From: SURF-21 sp964592775
Lineage (GTDB): Bacteria > Actinomycetota > Geothermincolia > Geothermincolales > RBG-13-55-18
NCBI GenBank assembly: GCA_964592775.1
Contig: CAZQFX010000008.1
Location: 1 to 34,563, forward strand
Reading direction: 5' to 3'
Length of the DNA stretch: 34,563 nucleotides
Within the stretch, counting starts at the first letter, position 1. Each line of letters starts with the position of its first letter. Positions 7,244 to 15,485 of the stretch are shown one piece after another. The translations under genes and the position numbers were made by a program. A model generated the notes under the pieces. The model was not told the origin of the DNA, ran no database searches, and was given only the letters and a program-made list of their open reading frames with translations.

Positions 7244-8014
7244 ATGGATGGAGTACTGGTGTTGATCGTCGTCGCCCTTGTCGTTCTCATCCTGTACATC
7301 CTCTCCGGAATACGCGTGATCAACGAGTACGAAAGAGGGGTCAAGTTCACCTTCGGCAAGTTCAGCCGCGTATGCGAGCCGGGGTGGCGCCTCGCCTTGC
7401 CCATCTTCCAACGCATAGTGAGCGTGGACATGCGCGTCACGGTGATGGACGTCCCTTCCCAGGTGGCCATCACCAGGGACAACGTTTCCACCACCATCAA
7501 CGCGGTGCTCTACTTCAGGGTCTTCAGCGCGGAGTACGCCATAATCGAGGTCAGCGACTATTTCTACGCCATCTCGCAGTTGGCCCAGACCACCATGAGG
7601 AACGCGGTTGGCGAGGTGAGCCTCAACGACCTTCTGCAGCAGCGCGAGAGGGTCGCCACCCGCATCAAGGACATCGTGGACAAGGAGACGGACCCCTGGG
7701 GGATAAAGGTTACCTCGGTGGAGCTGAAGGATATCGAGTTGCCTGAGAACCTGCAGCGGGCCCTCGCCAGGGCGGCCGAGGCGGAGAGGGAGAAAGAAGC
7801 GGTGATCATAAAGGCGGAGGGTGACCGCATAGCGGCCGACAACATCTCCCTGGCCGCCGAAATAATCGGCAAGGCCAAGGGCGGCATGTACCTGAGAACC
7901 CTTTCGACGCTGACCGACCTCTCCTCGGACAAGAGCAATACCATCGTATTCATGCTCCCCATCGAGATCCTGCACGCCCTGGAGAAATTTGGCACGCAAT
8001 GGGGAAGCGACTAA
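7244..8014 (+). CDS. Slipin, SPFH/Band 7 (stomatin-like) membrane protein
   Basis: The 256-residue protein has one N-terminal membrane helix at about residues 4-21, then the stomatin-type SPFH domain starting with VINEYERGVKFTFGKF. A charged helical stretch rich in Ala, Glu and Lys follows (ARAAEAEREKEAVIIKAEGD), typical of slipin oligomerisation. Such proteins form large membrane-anchored ring or scaffold assemblies. ATG 7244 is chosen over ATG 7223 because AAGGAGGAG ends about eight bases upstream and the protein then begins at the membrane segment. Bacterial slipins are often encoded beside an NfeD-type membrane protease; none is visible here, and the next gene lies on the opposite strand. 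The specific role is unknown. Confidence 0.9.
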   Translation: MDGVLVLIVVALVVLILYILSGIRVINEYERGVKFTFGKFSRVCEPGWRLALPIFQRIVSVDMRVTVMDVPSQVAITRDNVSTTINAVLYFRVFSAEYAIIEVSDYFYAISQLAQTTMRNAVGEVSLNDLLQQRERVATRIKDIVDKETDPWGIKVTSVELKDIELPENLQRALARAAEAEREKEAVIIKAEGDRIAADNISLAAEIIGKAKGGMYLRTLSTLTDLSSDKSNTIVFMLPIEILHALEKFGTQWGSD

Positions 8015-8138
8015 CGGGGCGGAGCGACGCTACGGGTACGTTACCGCATCCATGGGCCCGGGCAGCAGGGATCAGAGAAGCAACGCGAGTGGTCTTCCCT
8101 ATGCATCCATATCCCGTGACATTGTGGCAAGCTCGCGC

Positions 8139-8951
8139 TCAGTCGAATTTGACGTGGGCGCGTATGCGCTCGTAGCTCTTCTCGACGAAGTCGGGGTCGT
8201 CGATGGCCACCTTGATCGCGTCGTTCGGACATACGGTGGCGCACCGCCCGCAAGCGCGGCAGTACCCGCTCATGACCGCCCCGCCGCCCACGATCTCTAT
8301 GGCCTGCATGTAGCAGTGTTCCACGCAGGTGCCGCAGCCCTGGCAGTCATCCGTGACCTGGATTGAGATGCCGTCCAGGCGGGGGAACATGGGCTCGACG
8401 TACTTCATGGGAGAGTGGCGGGTGTAACGCGTGATACAGCAGCATTCGCAACAGTAGCACACGGTGAGCAGCTTCCCCCTGTCCTTGATGCCGAAAATGA
8501 AATTGTCGATCCTCGCCTTCCCCACCACCGGCACCAGTCCGGCCTTCACCGCTTTGCCGGTCAGCTCCTTGGCTTCCTCCACGCTTGCCTCGCGGAACAG
8601 ACCGGGCGGGCCTTCGAGGGCGGAATCGCCCATGAGCAGGCACCCGATATCGATGGGATAGTGCTTGCACTCGAAGCCTTTTCTGCAGGCGCATTCCTTG
8701 TAGATGGTACGGTGGGATGCCTCTTCGATCAGGCGGTACAAGAGGTTGACGGGCATGGGCGCGTCGCCCGGCATCTCGATATCCTCGTTGATGGGGAGCC
8801 AGCGCATGTCCGTCTTGTCCTTTTGCGTCCAGGGATGGAACTTCGGGATCAGGGGCAATTTGCTGAGCCAGAAGTTCATCTCCATGAAGTCCATTCCCCG
8901 GCGCATCATCCAGGGGGTCTTTCCCATCTCGATAAAGGCTTTTCTCGCCAT
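8139..8951 (-). CDS. Multi-cluster 4Fe-4S ferredoxin-domain protein
   Basis: The 270-residue protein ends in two classical 4Fe-4S motifs: Cys203/206/209/213 and Cys231/234/237/241, the latter followed by Pro. Upstream are two further Cys groups: Cys87, 89, 95 and 104 (CACRKGFEC, then DIGC), and a dense CYCCECCC run at 165-172. No signal peptide or membrane helix is evident, so it is probably cytoplasmic. The spacing of the extra cysteines suggests additional metal centres. ATG 8951 has AGGAGGTG six bases upstream. I recognise the overall type as an uncharacterised electron-transfer protein but cannot assign partners. It stands alone, convergent with the slipin gene. Confidence 0.85.
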   Translation of the reverse strand: MARKAFIEMGKTPWMMRRGMDFMEMNFWLSKLPLIPKFHPWTQKDKTDMRWLPINEDIEMPGDAPMPVNLLYRLIEEASHRTIYKECACRKGFECKHYPIDIGCLLMGDSALEGPPGLFREASVEEAKELTGKAVKAGLVPVVGKARIDNFIFGIKDRGKLLTVCYCCECCCITRYTRHSPMKYVEPMFPRLDGISIQVTDDCQGCGTCVEHCYMQAIEIVGGGAVMSGYCRACGRCATVCPNDAIKVAIDDPDFVEKSYERIRAHVKFD

Positions 8952-9042
8952 CTCCCCACCTCCTAGCAAGGTCGCAGCATTTATCTATGATAACAGGTTC
9001 ATCTGCAAAAATGTGGACGAATAGGGGATGAGGATGGTCAAC

Positions 9043-9097
9043 TCAGGCCTAGGGCTCGAGGCAGCCACACGTAGCGGGGCGCCGGAATGCTTTCCAT
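9043..9097 (+). repeat. 55-bp sequence duplicated across the scaffold gap, left copy
   Basis: The 55 bases at 9043-9097 end exactly at the first N. They are identical to the 55 bases at 9198-9252, which begin exactly after the last N. This is what two contigs sharing an assembly-k-mer overlap look like when joined with a placeholder gap. It is probably one sequence counted twice. Confidence 0.9.
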
Positions 9098-9197
9098 NNN
9101 NNNNNNNNNNNNNNNNNNNNNNNNNNNNNNNNNNNNNNNNNNNNNNNNNNNNNNNNNNNNNNNNNNNNNNNNNNNNNNNNNNNNNNNNNNNNNNNNN
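9098..9197. other. Scaffold gap, 100 Ns
   Basis: Exactly 100 undetermined bases, a conventional placeholder length. No gene appears to be interrupted: the stretch between the Fe-S gene start (8951) and the oxidoreductase start (9371) has no convincing coding region on either side. Collapsing the flanking duplicates would leave an intergenic region of about 265 bases. Confidence 0.97.
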
Positions 9198-9252
9198 TCA
9201 GGCCTAGGGCTCGAGGCAGCCACACGTAGCGGGGCGCCGGAATGCTTTCCAT
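9198..9252 (+). repeat. 55-bp sequence duplicated across the scaffold gap, right copy
   Basis: Identical over its full length to 9043-9097 and directly abutting the gap. See the left copy for the interpretation as an unresolved contig-end overlap. Confidence 0.9.
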
Positions 9253-9370
9253 TCGCCGCGGCCGATACTCCTCCCGGGCTGACCTCCCCCGGCATGAGTG
9301 GGATAATGGGCTCAACCACTATGCGGGATCTGAGGCGGACGGTCGAGCGATACCGGAAGGAGGCTTCGCC

Positions 9371-10447
9371 ATGCCGGGGGATATCATGGGAGTCGGGATC
9401 ATCGGGTGCGGGCGTATCTTCGACCTGCATATGCGGGGGTATAAAGGCCGGGAGGACGCCGCGGTGCTGGCGGTAGCGGACATCTCGGAGGAAAAACGGG
9501 ACGAGAGGGCGGAACGGTACGGTATTCCCGGCCGCTACGCGGACTGGCGCGAACTCCTGGAAGACCCCTCCATAGACCTGGTGGAGATCCTCACCCCCCA
9601 CCACCTGCACCGCGAGATGGCCGTCGCCGCTGCGGAGGCGGGCAAGCACGTCTCCCTGCAGAAGCCCCCGGCGCTGACGGTAGGCGAGTTCGACGAGATC
9701 GCCGCGGCCGCCGAAAAGGCGGGCGTCACCCTGCGCGTCTACGAGAACTTCGTCTTCTATCCGCCCATCGTGAAGGCAAAGGCGCTCATCGGGGAGGGGG
9801 CCATCGGCGCCCCCATTAACATCCGCATGCGCTCGGTGGGCGGCTCGGCGGCGGGCGGCTGGGAGGTCCCCCTCGAGTCCTGGGCCTGGCGCATCGACGA
9901 GAAGACCTGCGGCGGCGGCCCCTTCGTCTTCGACGACGGTTACCACAAGTTCTCCATCGCCCTCTATCTCCTGGGCGAGGTGGAGAAGGTCTTCTGCTGG
10001 ATGGAGGCCATGCCCATGGGGGAGGGCCTGTGCGTGGACGCGCCGAGCATCTGCATCTGGAAGCACAAGGAGGGCGCCCGTTTCGGGAGCATCGACTTCG
10101 CCTGGGCCTACGACCTCTACATCAAGTCGGACTATTACTCCGCGGACGACCGCGTGGAGGTGACGGGCACGGAGGGGATCCTGTGGGTCACGCGCGGCCA
10201 CGGCAACATGCTCGGCATCCCGCCCATGCTCCTCTACCGCGAGGGCAGGCTCACCGCCTACACCGGCCTCGAGGCGGACTGGGGCGCGAGCTTCCGCGAC
10301 TCCACCCGCCATCTCCTGGACGCCCTGCGCGAGGGCGCGCAGCCGCGCCTGACGCCGCGGGAAGGCCGGCGGGTGCTGCAGTTCGCCCTGGCGGCCATCA
10401 CATCGGCGCGTGAGGGCCGGGAGGTGCGCCCGGACGACATCATTTGA
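9371..10447 (+). CDS. Gfo/Idh/MocA-family NAD(P)-dependent oxidoreductase
   Basis: The 358-residue protein starts with a Rossmann fold: GVGIIGCGRIFDLH carries the GxGxxG dinucleotide motif. LTPHHLHREMAVAAAEAGKH follows, and then QKP in place of the family's usual EKP catalytic-lysine motif. The C-terminal domain has FVFDDGYHKFSIALYLLGEV, with a His in the position typical for substrate binding. Members oxidise or reduce sugars, inositols and similar polyols; the substrate here cannot be told. ATG 9371 is chosen because AAGGAGG ends seven bases upstream and the Rossmann fold then begins close to the N-terminus. The next gene, a small YdcZ-type transporter, follows after 21 bases, so the two are likely co-transcribed. 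Confidence 0.9.
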   Translation: MPGDIMGVGIIGCGRIFDLHMRGYKGREDAAVLAVADISEEKRDERAERYGIPGRYADWRELLEDPSIDLVEILTPHHLHREMAVAAAEAGKHVSLQKPPALTVGEFDEIAAAAEKAGVTLRVYENFVFYPPIVKAKALIGEGAIGAPINIRMRSVGGSAAGGWEVPLESWAWRIDEKTCGGGPFVFDDGYHKFSIALYLLGEVEKVFCWMEAMPMGEGLCVDAPSICIWKHKEGARFGSIDFAWAYDLYIKSDYYSADDRVEVTGTEGILWVTRGHGNMLGIPPMLLYREGRLTAYTGLEADWGASFRDSTRHLLDALREGAQPRLTPREGRRVLQFALAAITSAREGREVRPDDII

Positions 10448-10468
10448 GAACCGAACGGGAGGGATTCC

Positions 10469-10912
10469 ATGAACAAGAGCTTCTATTACCTGCTGGCCTT
10501 CGTGGTCGGGCTGGTGATCGCGGTGCACCTGGCCATGAACGCGGACGTGGGCGAGAAGATAGAGAACGCCCGCGCCGCCAACGCCGCGTTCTGGGCCATG
10601 GGGGCGGTTGTGGCCGTGATCATCTGGCTGGCCAGCCCCGGCCGCTCCGCCGTCACCAGGATCAGGGAGGTCAATCCTCTGCTCCTCCTGGCCGGGGCCA
10701 TGGGAGCCGCACTGGTGCTTGCCATCGCCATCATCATCCCCAAGATCGGGGCGGGAGCGACCAACGTGCTGCTGCTGGCGGGGCAGGTGATCGCCGGCAT
10801 CCTCATCAGCCAGTTCGCCCTCTGGAGCTCGCCCCAGGAGTCGATAAGCGTCCTCAAGGTGGCGGGCGTGGCGGTCATGGTGGGCGGGGCGTACATGGCC
10901 GTGAAGTTGTGA
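10469..10912 (+). CDS. YdcZ-type (DMT_YdcZ, formerly DUF606) small membrane transporter
   Basis: The 147-residue hydrophobic protein has five predicted membrane segments, near residues 5-23, 41-56, 71-90, 96-118 and 127-145. The third and fourth segments, with the conserved-looking PKIGAGATNVLLLAGQVIAG between them, match the pattern of the YdcZ family of the drug/metabolite transporter superfamily. The family's substrates are mostly unknown. A GGGAGGGA ribosome site precedes ATG 10469. It lies 21 bases after the oxidoreductase gene, suggesting that it moves that enzyme's substrate or product; this is inference. Small proteins of this type usually work as dimers. Confidence 0.8.
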   Translation: MNKSFYYLLAFVVGLVIAVHLAMNADVGEKIENARAANAAFWAMGAVVAVIIWLASPGRSAVTRIREVNPLLLLAGAMGAALVLAIAIIIPKIGAGATNVLLLAGQVIAGILISQFALWSSPQESISVLKVAGVAVMVGGAYMAVKL

Positions 10913-11120
10913 CCGGCCTGATGCCTGATCCACGGTGCCACGATCCATGAGTACGCTCGCATCCGTTGCCGTGTTTGCGATCCGAGGGGAGGAAGAAACC
11001 GGGCGGTGTTAAATAAATAATTGAGCGGCGCCAGCCAGGCGGCACCGCCGGCGCATATACGGCATCGGCGTCCGGCGGCAAGGGTCGAGAGCCTTTTGAG
11101 TTCACGAGGGGGGAGACCGC

Positions 11121-12455
11121 ATGGAAAACGTCTCGGGAGTCGAGGAATACAGAGCGTATGGCTATCGCTGGGTCGTGCTCCTGCTCTATGGCGTGATCCT
11201 TATCTCCCAGGCCCTGCTCTGGGTGAGTTTCGCGCCCATCGAAACCGACGTGGAGACGTTGCTGGGCGTGAGTTCGTTCGCCATCCGCGCGCTGGCCTTG
11301 GTGGGGCCGCTCATGTTCGTCTTCTTCGGCTCCTATGCCGGGGACCTGGCCGACCGCAGGGGCTTCAAGTTCGCCGCCGGCCTGGGGGCGATCACCTGCT
11401 CCGTCTTCGGGATCATCCGCGCCATAGTCCCCCATGTCATCGATTCGGGCACCGCTCAGTACTGGATCTACCTCGCGTGCCAGACGATCATCGGCGCCGC
11501 CGCCGTCTTCATCGTGACCAACCTGTCCAAGATGCCCATCAAGTGGTTCAGGGAAAAGGACCGGGCAATGGGCATAGGACTGGCCACCATGTGCTTCTAC
11601 CTGGGGACCGCCCTCGGCTTTCCCCTGGTGACGGGCATCGCGGGCATCCCGGAGGGTGCGGCGGCGGGCGTGATATCCACGGGGCTCGACCGCGTCCTGC
11701 TCGTCTTCGCCATAGTCATGGCCGCGGCCGCGATCCTCTTCATCCTCCTGGCCAGGGAGGAACCGCCCACGCCCTCCGGCCCCTTCCCGGAGGAGGTCAA
11801 AATGGGAACTATCGAGGCGCTGCGGCGCTTCATGCGCTCGCGTGTCTTCCGCGCCCTGTGCGTGGTATCGCTTCTCGGCTACGGCATATACATGGGCCTC
11901 ATCGTGACCATGGAGAAGATCATCACCTTCCACGGGGGCCTGGACAAGGATTTCGCCTCCTTCGTGGCCATGGGCATCACCATCGGCGGCATCGTGGGGG
12001 CGGCGATAATCCCCGGCGTCTCCGAGAAGATAGGCCTGCGCAAGCCCTTCCTCGCCCTGGCCGCCATGATACCCATCCCCATGATGTTCTTTATCGGCTT
12101 CGTGGGCAACAAGCCTTTGGATATAATCTCCGCGATCCTTCTGGGCTTCTTCCTCCTCCCCGCCCTCCCCGTGACCTTCACCATCGCCGGCGAGATGGAG
12201 GACATAGGGCCCCAACTGGCGGGGGCGGCGGTGGGTACGCTCATGGCCATCGGGAGCATCGGCTCCGTCCTCATCCCGGCCCTCATGGAGTTGTTCAAGG
12301 GCGGGACGGCGGATACGCCCGACTACCGCTGGGCCGTGCTCTTTCTCATCGCCCTGGGAACCGTCGCCGTGACGGTGGTTATCATCGCGATCAAGGAGAC
12401 CGGCCCCCGCGCCAGGGCCGCCTCTCGGTGGAAGGCCCCGATAGAGAGAGAATAA
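11121..12455 (+). CDS. Major facilitator superfamily transporter
   Basis: The 444-residue protein is almost entirely hydrophobic and fits twelve membrane helices in two halves. The cytoplasmic loop after helix 2 carries GDLADRRGFKF, the MFS motif A (G-x-x-x-D-R-R-G). The central charged loop lies around residues 210-235 (LLAREEPPTPSG and following). A GGGGGAGA site precedes ATG 11121. The substrate cannot be predicted. It follows the oxidoreductase/YdcZ pair after a 208-base gap that contains an AT-rich patch (about 11006-11022) but no promoter I can defend, so membership in the same unit is uncertain. Confidence 0.88.
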   Translation: MENVSGVEEYRAYGYRWVVLLLYGVILISQALLWVSFAPIETDVETLLGVSSFAIRALALVGPLMFVFFGSYAGDLADRRGFKFAAGLGAITCSVFGIIRAIVPHVIDSGTAQYWIYLACQTIIGAAAVFIVTNLSKMPIKWFREKDRAMGIGLATMCFYLGTALGFPLVTGIAGIPEGAAAGVISTGLDRVLLVFAIVMAAAAILFILLAREEPPTPSGPFPEEVKMGTIEALRRFMRSRVFRALCVVSLLGYGIYMGLIVTMEKIITFHGGLDKDFASFVAMGITIGGIVGAAIIPGVSEKIGLRKPFLALAAMIPIPMMFFIGFVGNKPLDIISAILLGFFLLPALPVTFTIAGEMEDIGPQLAGAAVGTLMAIGSIGSVLIPALMELFKGGTADTPDYRWAVLFLIALGTVAVTVVIIAIKETGPRARAASRWKAPIERE

Positions 12456-12506
12456 TACGGAGCGGGGTGGGCTTCACGGGTCGAGAGCGATCGATGGAGG
12501 GGTGCT

Positions 12507-12818
12507 CTATCTCCAATCGGCCGTTCGGGTGTCCTTTTTCTCGGGCGGGGAAACCCCGCGTGAAGTCCCCTTTCTGACCTGGTGATACTCGAAGAAGATG
12601 GAGGCCAGCACGACGAAGATGCCCAACACCACCATCCCTATGAGGAGGATGGAGGTGTAGCCCGCCGGTTTGGACCTCTGGTATTGCTCGTATGCCTGGT
12701 CCGTCACCTCGCCGGCCTCCGTGCTCTCGCGGTTGGCAACCCCCCAGAACACCGCCGCCAGCAGGAAGAGCAGAGCGAGCAGGATCACGATCCGCACCAC
12801 CAAGAAGAACTTGTTCAT
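12507..12818 (-). CDS. Small two-helix membrane protein, hypothetical
   Basis: A 103-residue protein with membrane segments at about residues 6-28 and 54-77. A short hydrophilic loop rich in Glu, Gln and Tyr lies between them, and the tail is Lys/Arg-rich and polar. I do not recognise a family. No Shine-Dalgarno sequence precedes the ATG; TAACAT lies six bases before it and could act as a -10 element of a leaderless transcript, though no -35 is visible. The gene converges with the MFS gene across about 50 bases. It is supported by its membrane-protein composition rather than by homology. Confidence 0.65.
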   Translation of the reverse strand: MNKFFLVVRIVILLALLFLLAAVFWGVANRESTEAGEVTDQAYEQYQRSKPAGYTSILLIGMVVLGIFVVLASIFFEYHQVRKGTSRGVSPPEKKDTRTADWR

Positions 12819-13234
12819 ACGGTTATGTTACATGATTCGATGCCGCATATGTACGGGTGGGTGACATCGAGCGCCACGAGGCGTCCCGAACCGTGCGGTG
12901 ATGAAAGGGCGCCGCCCCCGGTCCGTCGCTGCGGGCCAGGAGAAGCCGGGGGCAGCCCGATCCGAGGGGACACCGGAGAGGGCGGGAAGCAGCCCCGACA
13001 ACGACGGGACTGTTCCGGAAATAGCCTTTGCGGTACCACATCTTGTTTCCCATTCATGGCGCGAAGCTGTTTTCATCCCTTGATGGTGCCGCGACCTTGC
13101 GGCATGAGGGACTGACCGGTACCGCCAGACGGTTCGGGTCCGGCAAGCGAGACGGGAAGGCGGGGCCCTTTTTCAACGTGTAAAGAAAGCCTTTGCGGAT
13201 TTGCATGTAATAAATGTTCATTGACAGGCTTTTG
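12819..13234. other. Gene-free stretch between the small membrane protein and purH
   Basis: About 416 bases with no convincing coding region. It contains one copy of the dispersed intergenic repeat (13010-13118) and an AT-richer segment near 13176-13234 that follows the purH stop. The short open frames here are low-complexity and overlap the repeat. No clear purH terminator with a stem and T run can be drawn; a small inverted TGACA/TGTCA pair lies just past the purH stop. Confidence 0.6.
13010..13118 (+). repeat. Dispersed intergenic repeat, copy 1 (long form)
   Basis: About 109 bases, starting with a TGTTCCGGAAATAGCC block and ending with GAGGGACTGACC. Near the 3' end TGCCGC (13087-13092) pairs with GCGGCA (13099-13104) across a GACCTT loop. 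The first 25 and last 35 bases match copy 3 at 31861 almost exactly. The layout, including a central ACCAcATcTTGT-like block, matches copy 4 at 32826 more distantly. It is non-coding and shares orientation with the other copies. Confidence 0.75.
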
Positions 13235-14779
13235 TCAGTGGCGGAAGTGGCGCTTGCCGGTGAGCGCCATGACCAGCCCACGCGCGTTGATCTCCGCGAA
13301 GGTATCCTCGTCCCGCATGGACCCGCCCGGCTGGATGAAGGCTTCCACCCCCGCGTCCGCCGCCATGATCACGGAGTCGGGGAAGGGGAAGAAGGCGTCG
13401 CTCGCGCACACCGAGCCCTTGGCCTTGTCCCCGGCCTTGCGCAGCGCGAGGTGGGTGGAATCCAGGCGGCTCATCTGGCCCGCCCCTACCCCCACCGTGG
13501 CCCTGTCCCTGGTGAGGACGATGGCGTTGGAGCGCATGTGCCTGGCCACCTTCCACGCGAATACGAGTTCCTCCCACTGCTCCTCGCCGGGCTTGCGGCC
13601 GCCGACGAAGCTCACCCCGCTCAGGTCGTCCTCACTGGCGTCGTAGTCCTGCACCAGTATCCCCCCGTCAACCCTCTTGAGGTCCTTGAGCGTGGAATAG
13701 GCGCCCGGCTCCAGGGGCAGGCGCAGCAGGCGGATGTCCTCCTTGCCCTGAAGCAGCTTGCGCGCGGGCTCGGAGTACCCGGGGGCTATGACCACCTCCA
13801 CGAAGATGGAGTTGATGAGCTCCGCCGTCTCATCGTCTACGGGGCGGTTGAAGGCCATCACGCTGCCGAAGGCGCTGACCTCGTCGCATTCGTACGCCCT
13901 CCGCCACGCGGTGGCCAGTTTCTCGGCCATGGCCACTCCGCAGGGGTTGTTGTGCTTGATCATCACCGCCGCCGGCAGCGGGAACTCCTTGGCCAGGGAC
14001 CAGGCGGCATCGGTATCCAGGACGTTGTTGAAGGAGAGCTCCTTGCCGTGCAGTTGCTCGGCGAACACCAGGGAGGTGGAGGGCGCCCCGATCTCCTGGT
14101 AAAGGGCTCCCTTCTGGTGGGGGTTCTCCCCGTAGCGCAGCTCCGATATCTTCTTGAACACGAGGTTCATCGTCTCCGGGAACTCCTCGAAGGCCTTTGA
14201 GAGATAGGCGTAGATGGCCGCGTCGTAACCGGCGGTATGGCGGAATCCCTCGGCGGCGAGGGAGCGCCGCGTCTCCATGGTGAGGTCGCCGCCGTTGCGC
14301 CGCATCTCGAGCAGCAGCGAGGAGTAGCGCTTGGGGTTGGTCACCACCGCCACGCCCGCGAAGTTCTTGGCCGCGGCGCGGATGAGGGTCACCCCTCCGA
14401 TGTCGATCTGTTCCACCGCTTCCTCCAGGGTGGTCTCGGGACGGGCGATGGTCTCCGCGAAGGGATAGAGGTTCACAACCACCAGGTCGATAGGCTTGAT
14501 GCCCTTGTCCGCTATCTCCTTCATGTGCGCGGGATTGCCGCGGTCGGCCAGCAGGGCGGCATGGATATGGGGGTGCAGGGTCTTCACCCTGCCGTCCATC
14601 ATCTCGGGAAAGCCGGTGACCTCGGAGATGGGGATGACCCCCACTCCTTCCTCGCGCAGTTTCGCCTCCGTCCCGCCGGTGGAGATGATCTCCACGCCCA
14701 TCTCCCTGAGCTCCCTGGCAAGACCCATTATCCCCGCCTTATTGGACACGCTCAACAGCGCCCTTTCAATCCTGGCCAT
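13235..14779 (-). CDS. purH: Bifunctional AICAR formyltransferase / IMP cyclohydrolase
   Basis: PurH catalyses the last two steps to IMP. The 514-residue length is standard. The N-terminal MGS-like cyclohydrolase domain starts with RALLSVSNKAG and includes IISTGGT and VVNLYPF. The formyltransferase domain carries RYGENPHQ near 215-222 and the catalytic Lys275-His276 in IKHNNPCGVA. ATG 14779 has a GGAGGG site seven bases upstream. It is the last gene of the purine cluster in reading direction, 60 bases after purN. A dispersed repeat lies in the DNA beyond its stop. Confidence 0.96.
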   Translation of the reverse strand: MARIERALLSVSNKAGIMGLARELREMGVEIISTGGTEAKLREEGVGVIPISEVTGFPEMMDGRVKTLHPHIHAALLADRGNPAHMKEIADKGIKPIDLVVVNLYPFAETIARPETTLEEAVEQIDIGGVTLIRAAAKNFAGVAVVTNPKRYSSLLLEMRRNGGDLTMETRRSLAAEGFRHTAGYDAAIYAYLSKAFEEFPETMNLVFKKISELRYGENPHQKGALYQEIGAPSTSLVFAEQLHGKELSFNNVLDTDAAWSLAKEFPLPAAVMIKHNNPCGVAMAEKLATAWRRAYECDEVSAFGSVMAFNRPVDDETAELINSIFVEVVIAPGYSEPARKLLQGKEDIRLLRLPLEPGAYSTLKDLKRVDGGILVQDYDASEDDLSGVSFVGGRKPGEEQWEELVFAWKVARHMRSNAIVLTRDRATVGVGAGQMSRLDSTHLALRKAGDKAKGSVCASDAFFPFPDSVIMAADAGVEAFIQPGGSMRDEDTFAEINARGLVMALTGKRHFRH

Positions 14780-14839
14780 AGGTTTTCCCTCCTCAAGGGT
14801 ACTATCGCGATCACACCGGTTTCGATGCCGCCGCCCGGA

Positions 14840-15463
14840 TCATACCTTCTCTTCGAGGATGCGCACGTACCTTCCCTCCACGCGCAGGCGTCCCTCGCAG
14901 AAGTACCGGACGGCTTGCGGATAAAGACGGTATTCCACCTCGTGGATGCGCTGGTGCAGCGTCTCCACGTCGTCCCCGGCAAGGACGGGGACCGTATCCT
15001 GCAGGATGATCGGGCCGGTGTCCAGGCCCTCGTCGACGAAATGCACGGTGACCCCCGTGACCTTCACCCCGTAGGCAAGCGCGTCGGCCACCCCGGACGT
15101 ACCGGGGAAAGAGGGAAGCAGCGCCGGGTGGATGTTCATGATGCGGTGGCGAAATCCCTCCACTATCTCCGGCCCCACCAGGAGCATGTATCCCGCCAGC
15201 AACACGAGGTCGACCTCGTTCTCCTCCAGGACGCGGAGGAGCTCGCGGTCGTAGGCGGCGCGGCCCGGGAAAGAGCCGGGGTCCACGAAGACGGTCTTGA
15301 GGCCGTGCCTTCCCGCCCGCACCAGGCCGTAAGCGTCCTCGACGTTGCTGATGACCACGGCGACGCGCGCGGGCAGCCCGCGCTCCTCGGTCTCCAGGGC
15401 GATGTTCTCCATGTTGGTGCCGCTCCCCGAGATGAGGATGCCAAGCCGGCAGGGAGCACTCAA
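14840..15463 (-). CDS. purN: Phosphoribosylglycinamide formyltransferase (10-formyl-THF dependent)
   Basis: PurN formylates GAR to FGAR in step three. The 207-residue protein has ISGSGTNMENI at the N-terminus for substrate binding. The catalytic region contains NIHPALLPSFPG, with Asn and His, and GVTVHFVDEGLDTGPII, with the catalytic Asp. The only usable start upstream of the GSGTN motif is TTG at 15463, about seven bases after an AGGGG site; the first internal Met falls after that motif. It begins 22 bases after purM ends and is surely in the same operon. No purT alternative is seen. Confidence 0.94.
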   Translation of the reverse strand: MSAPCRLGILISGSGTNMENIALETEERGLPARVAVVISNVEDAYGLVRAGRHGLKTVFVDPGSFPGRAAYDRELLRVLEENEVDLVLLAGYMLLVGPEIVEGFRHRIMNIHPALLPSFPGTSGVADALAYGVKVTGVTVHFVDEGLDTGPIILQDTVPVLAGDDVETLHQRIHEVEYRLYPQAVRYFCEGRLRVEGRYVRILEEKV

Positions 15464-15485
15464 GCCGCCACCCCTTTCGCTCTCC

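Noticed and set aside
9038..10948. A long minus-strand open frame crossing the N gap
   Set aside because: Opposite to the Gfo/Idh/MocA and YdcZ-type genes, and it passes through 100 undetermined bases; the protein looks like a reverse-complement artefact.
13140..13180. Terminator-like GGGGCCC followed by TTTTT
   Set aside because: The stem is only the short palindrome GGGCCC, and it points on the plus strand where no gene ends nearby; it is on the wrong strand for purH.
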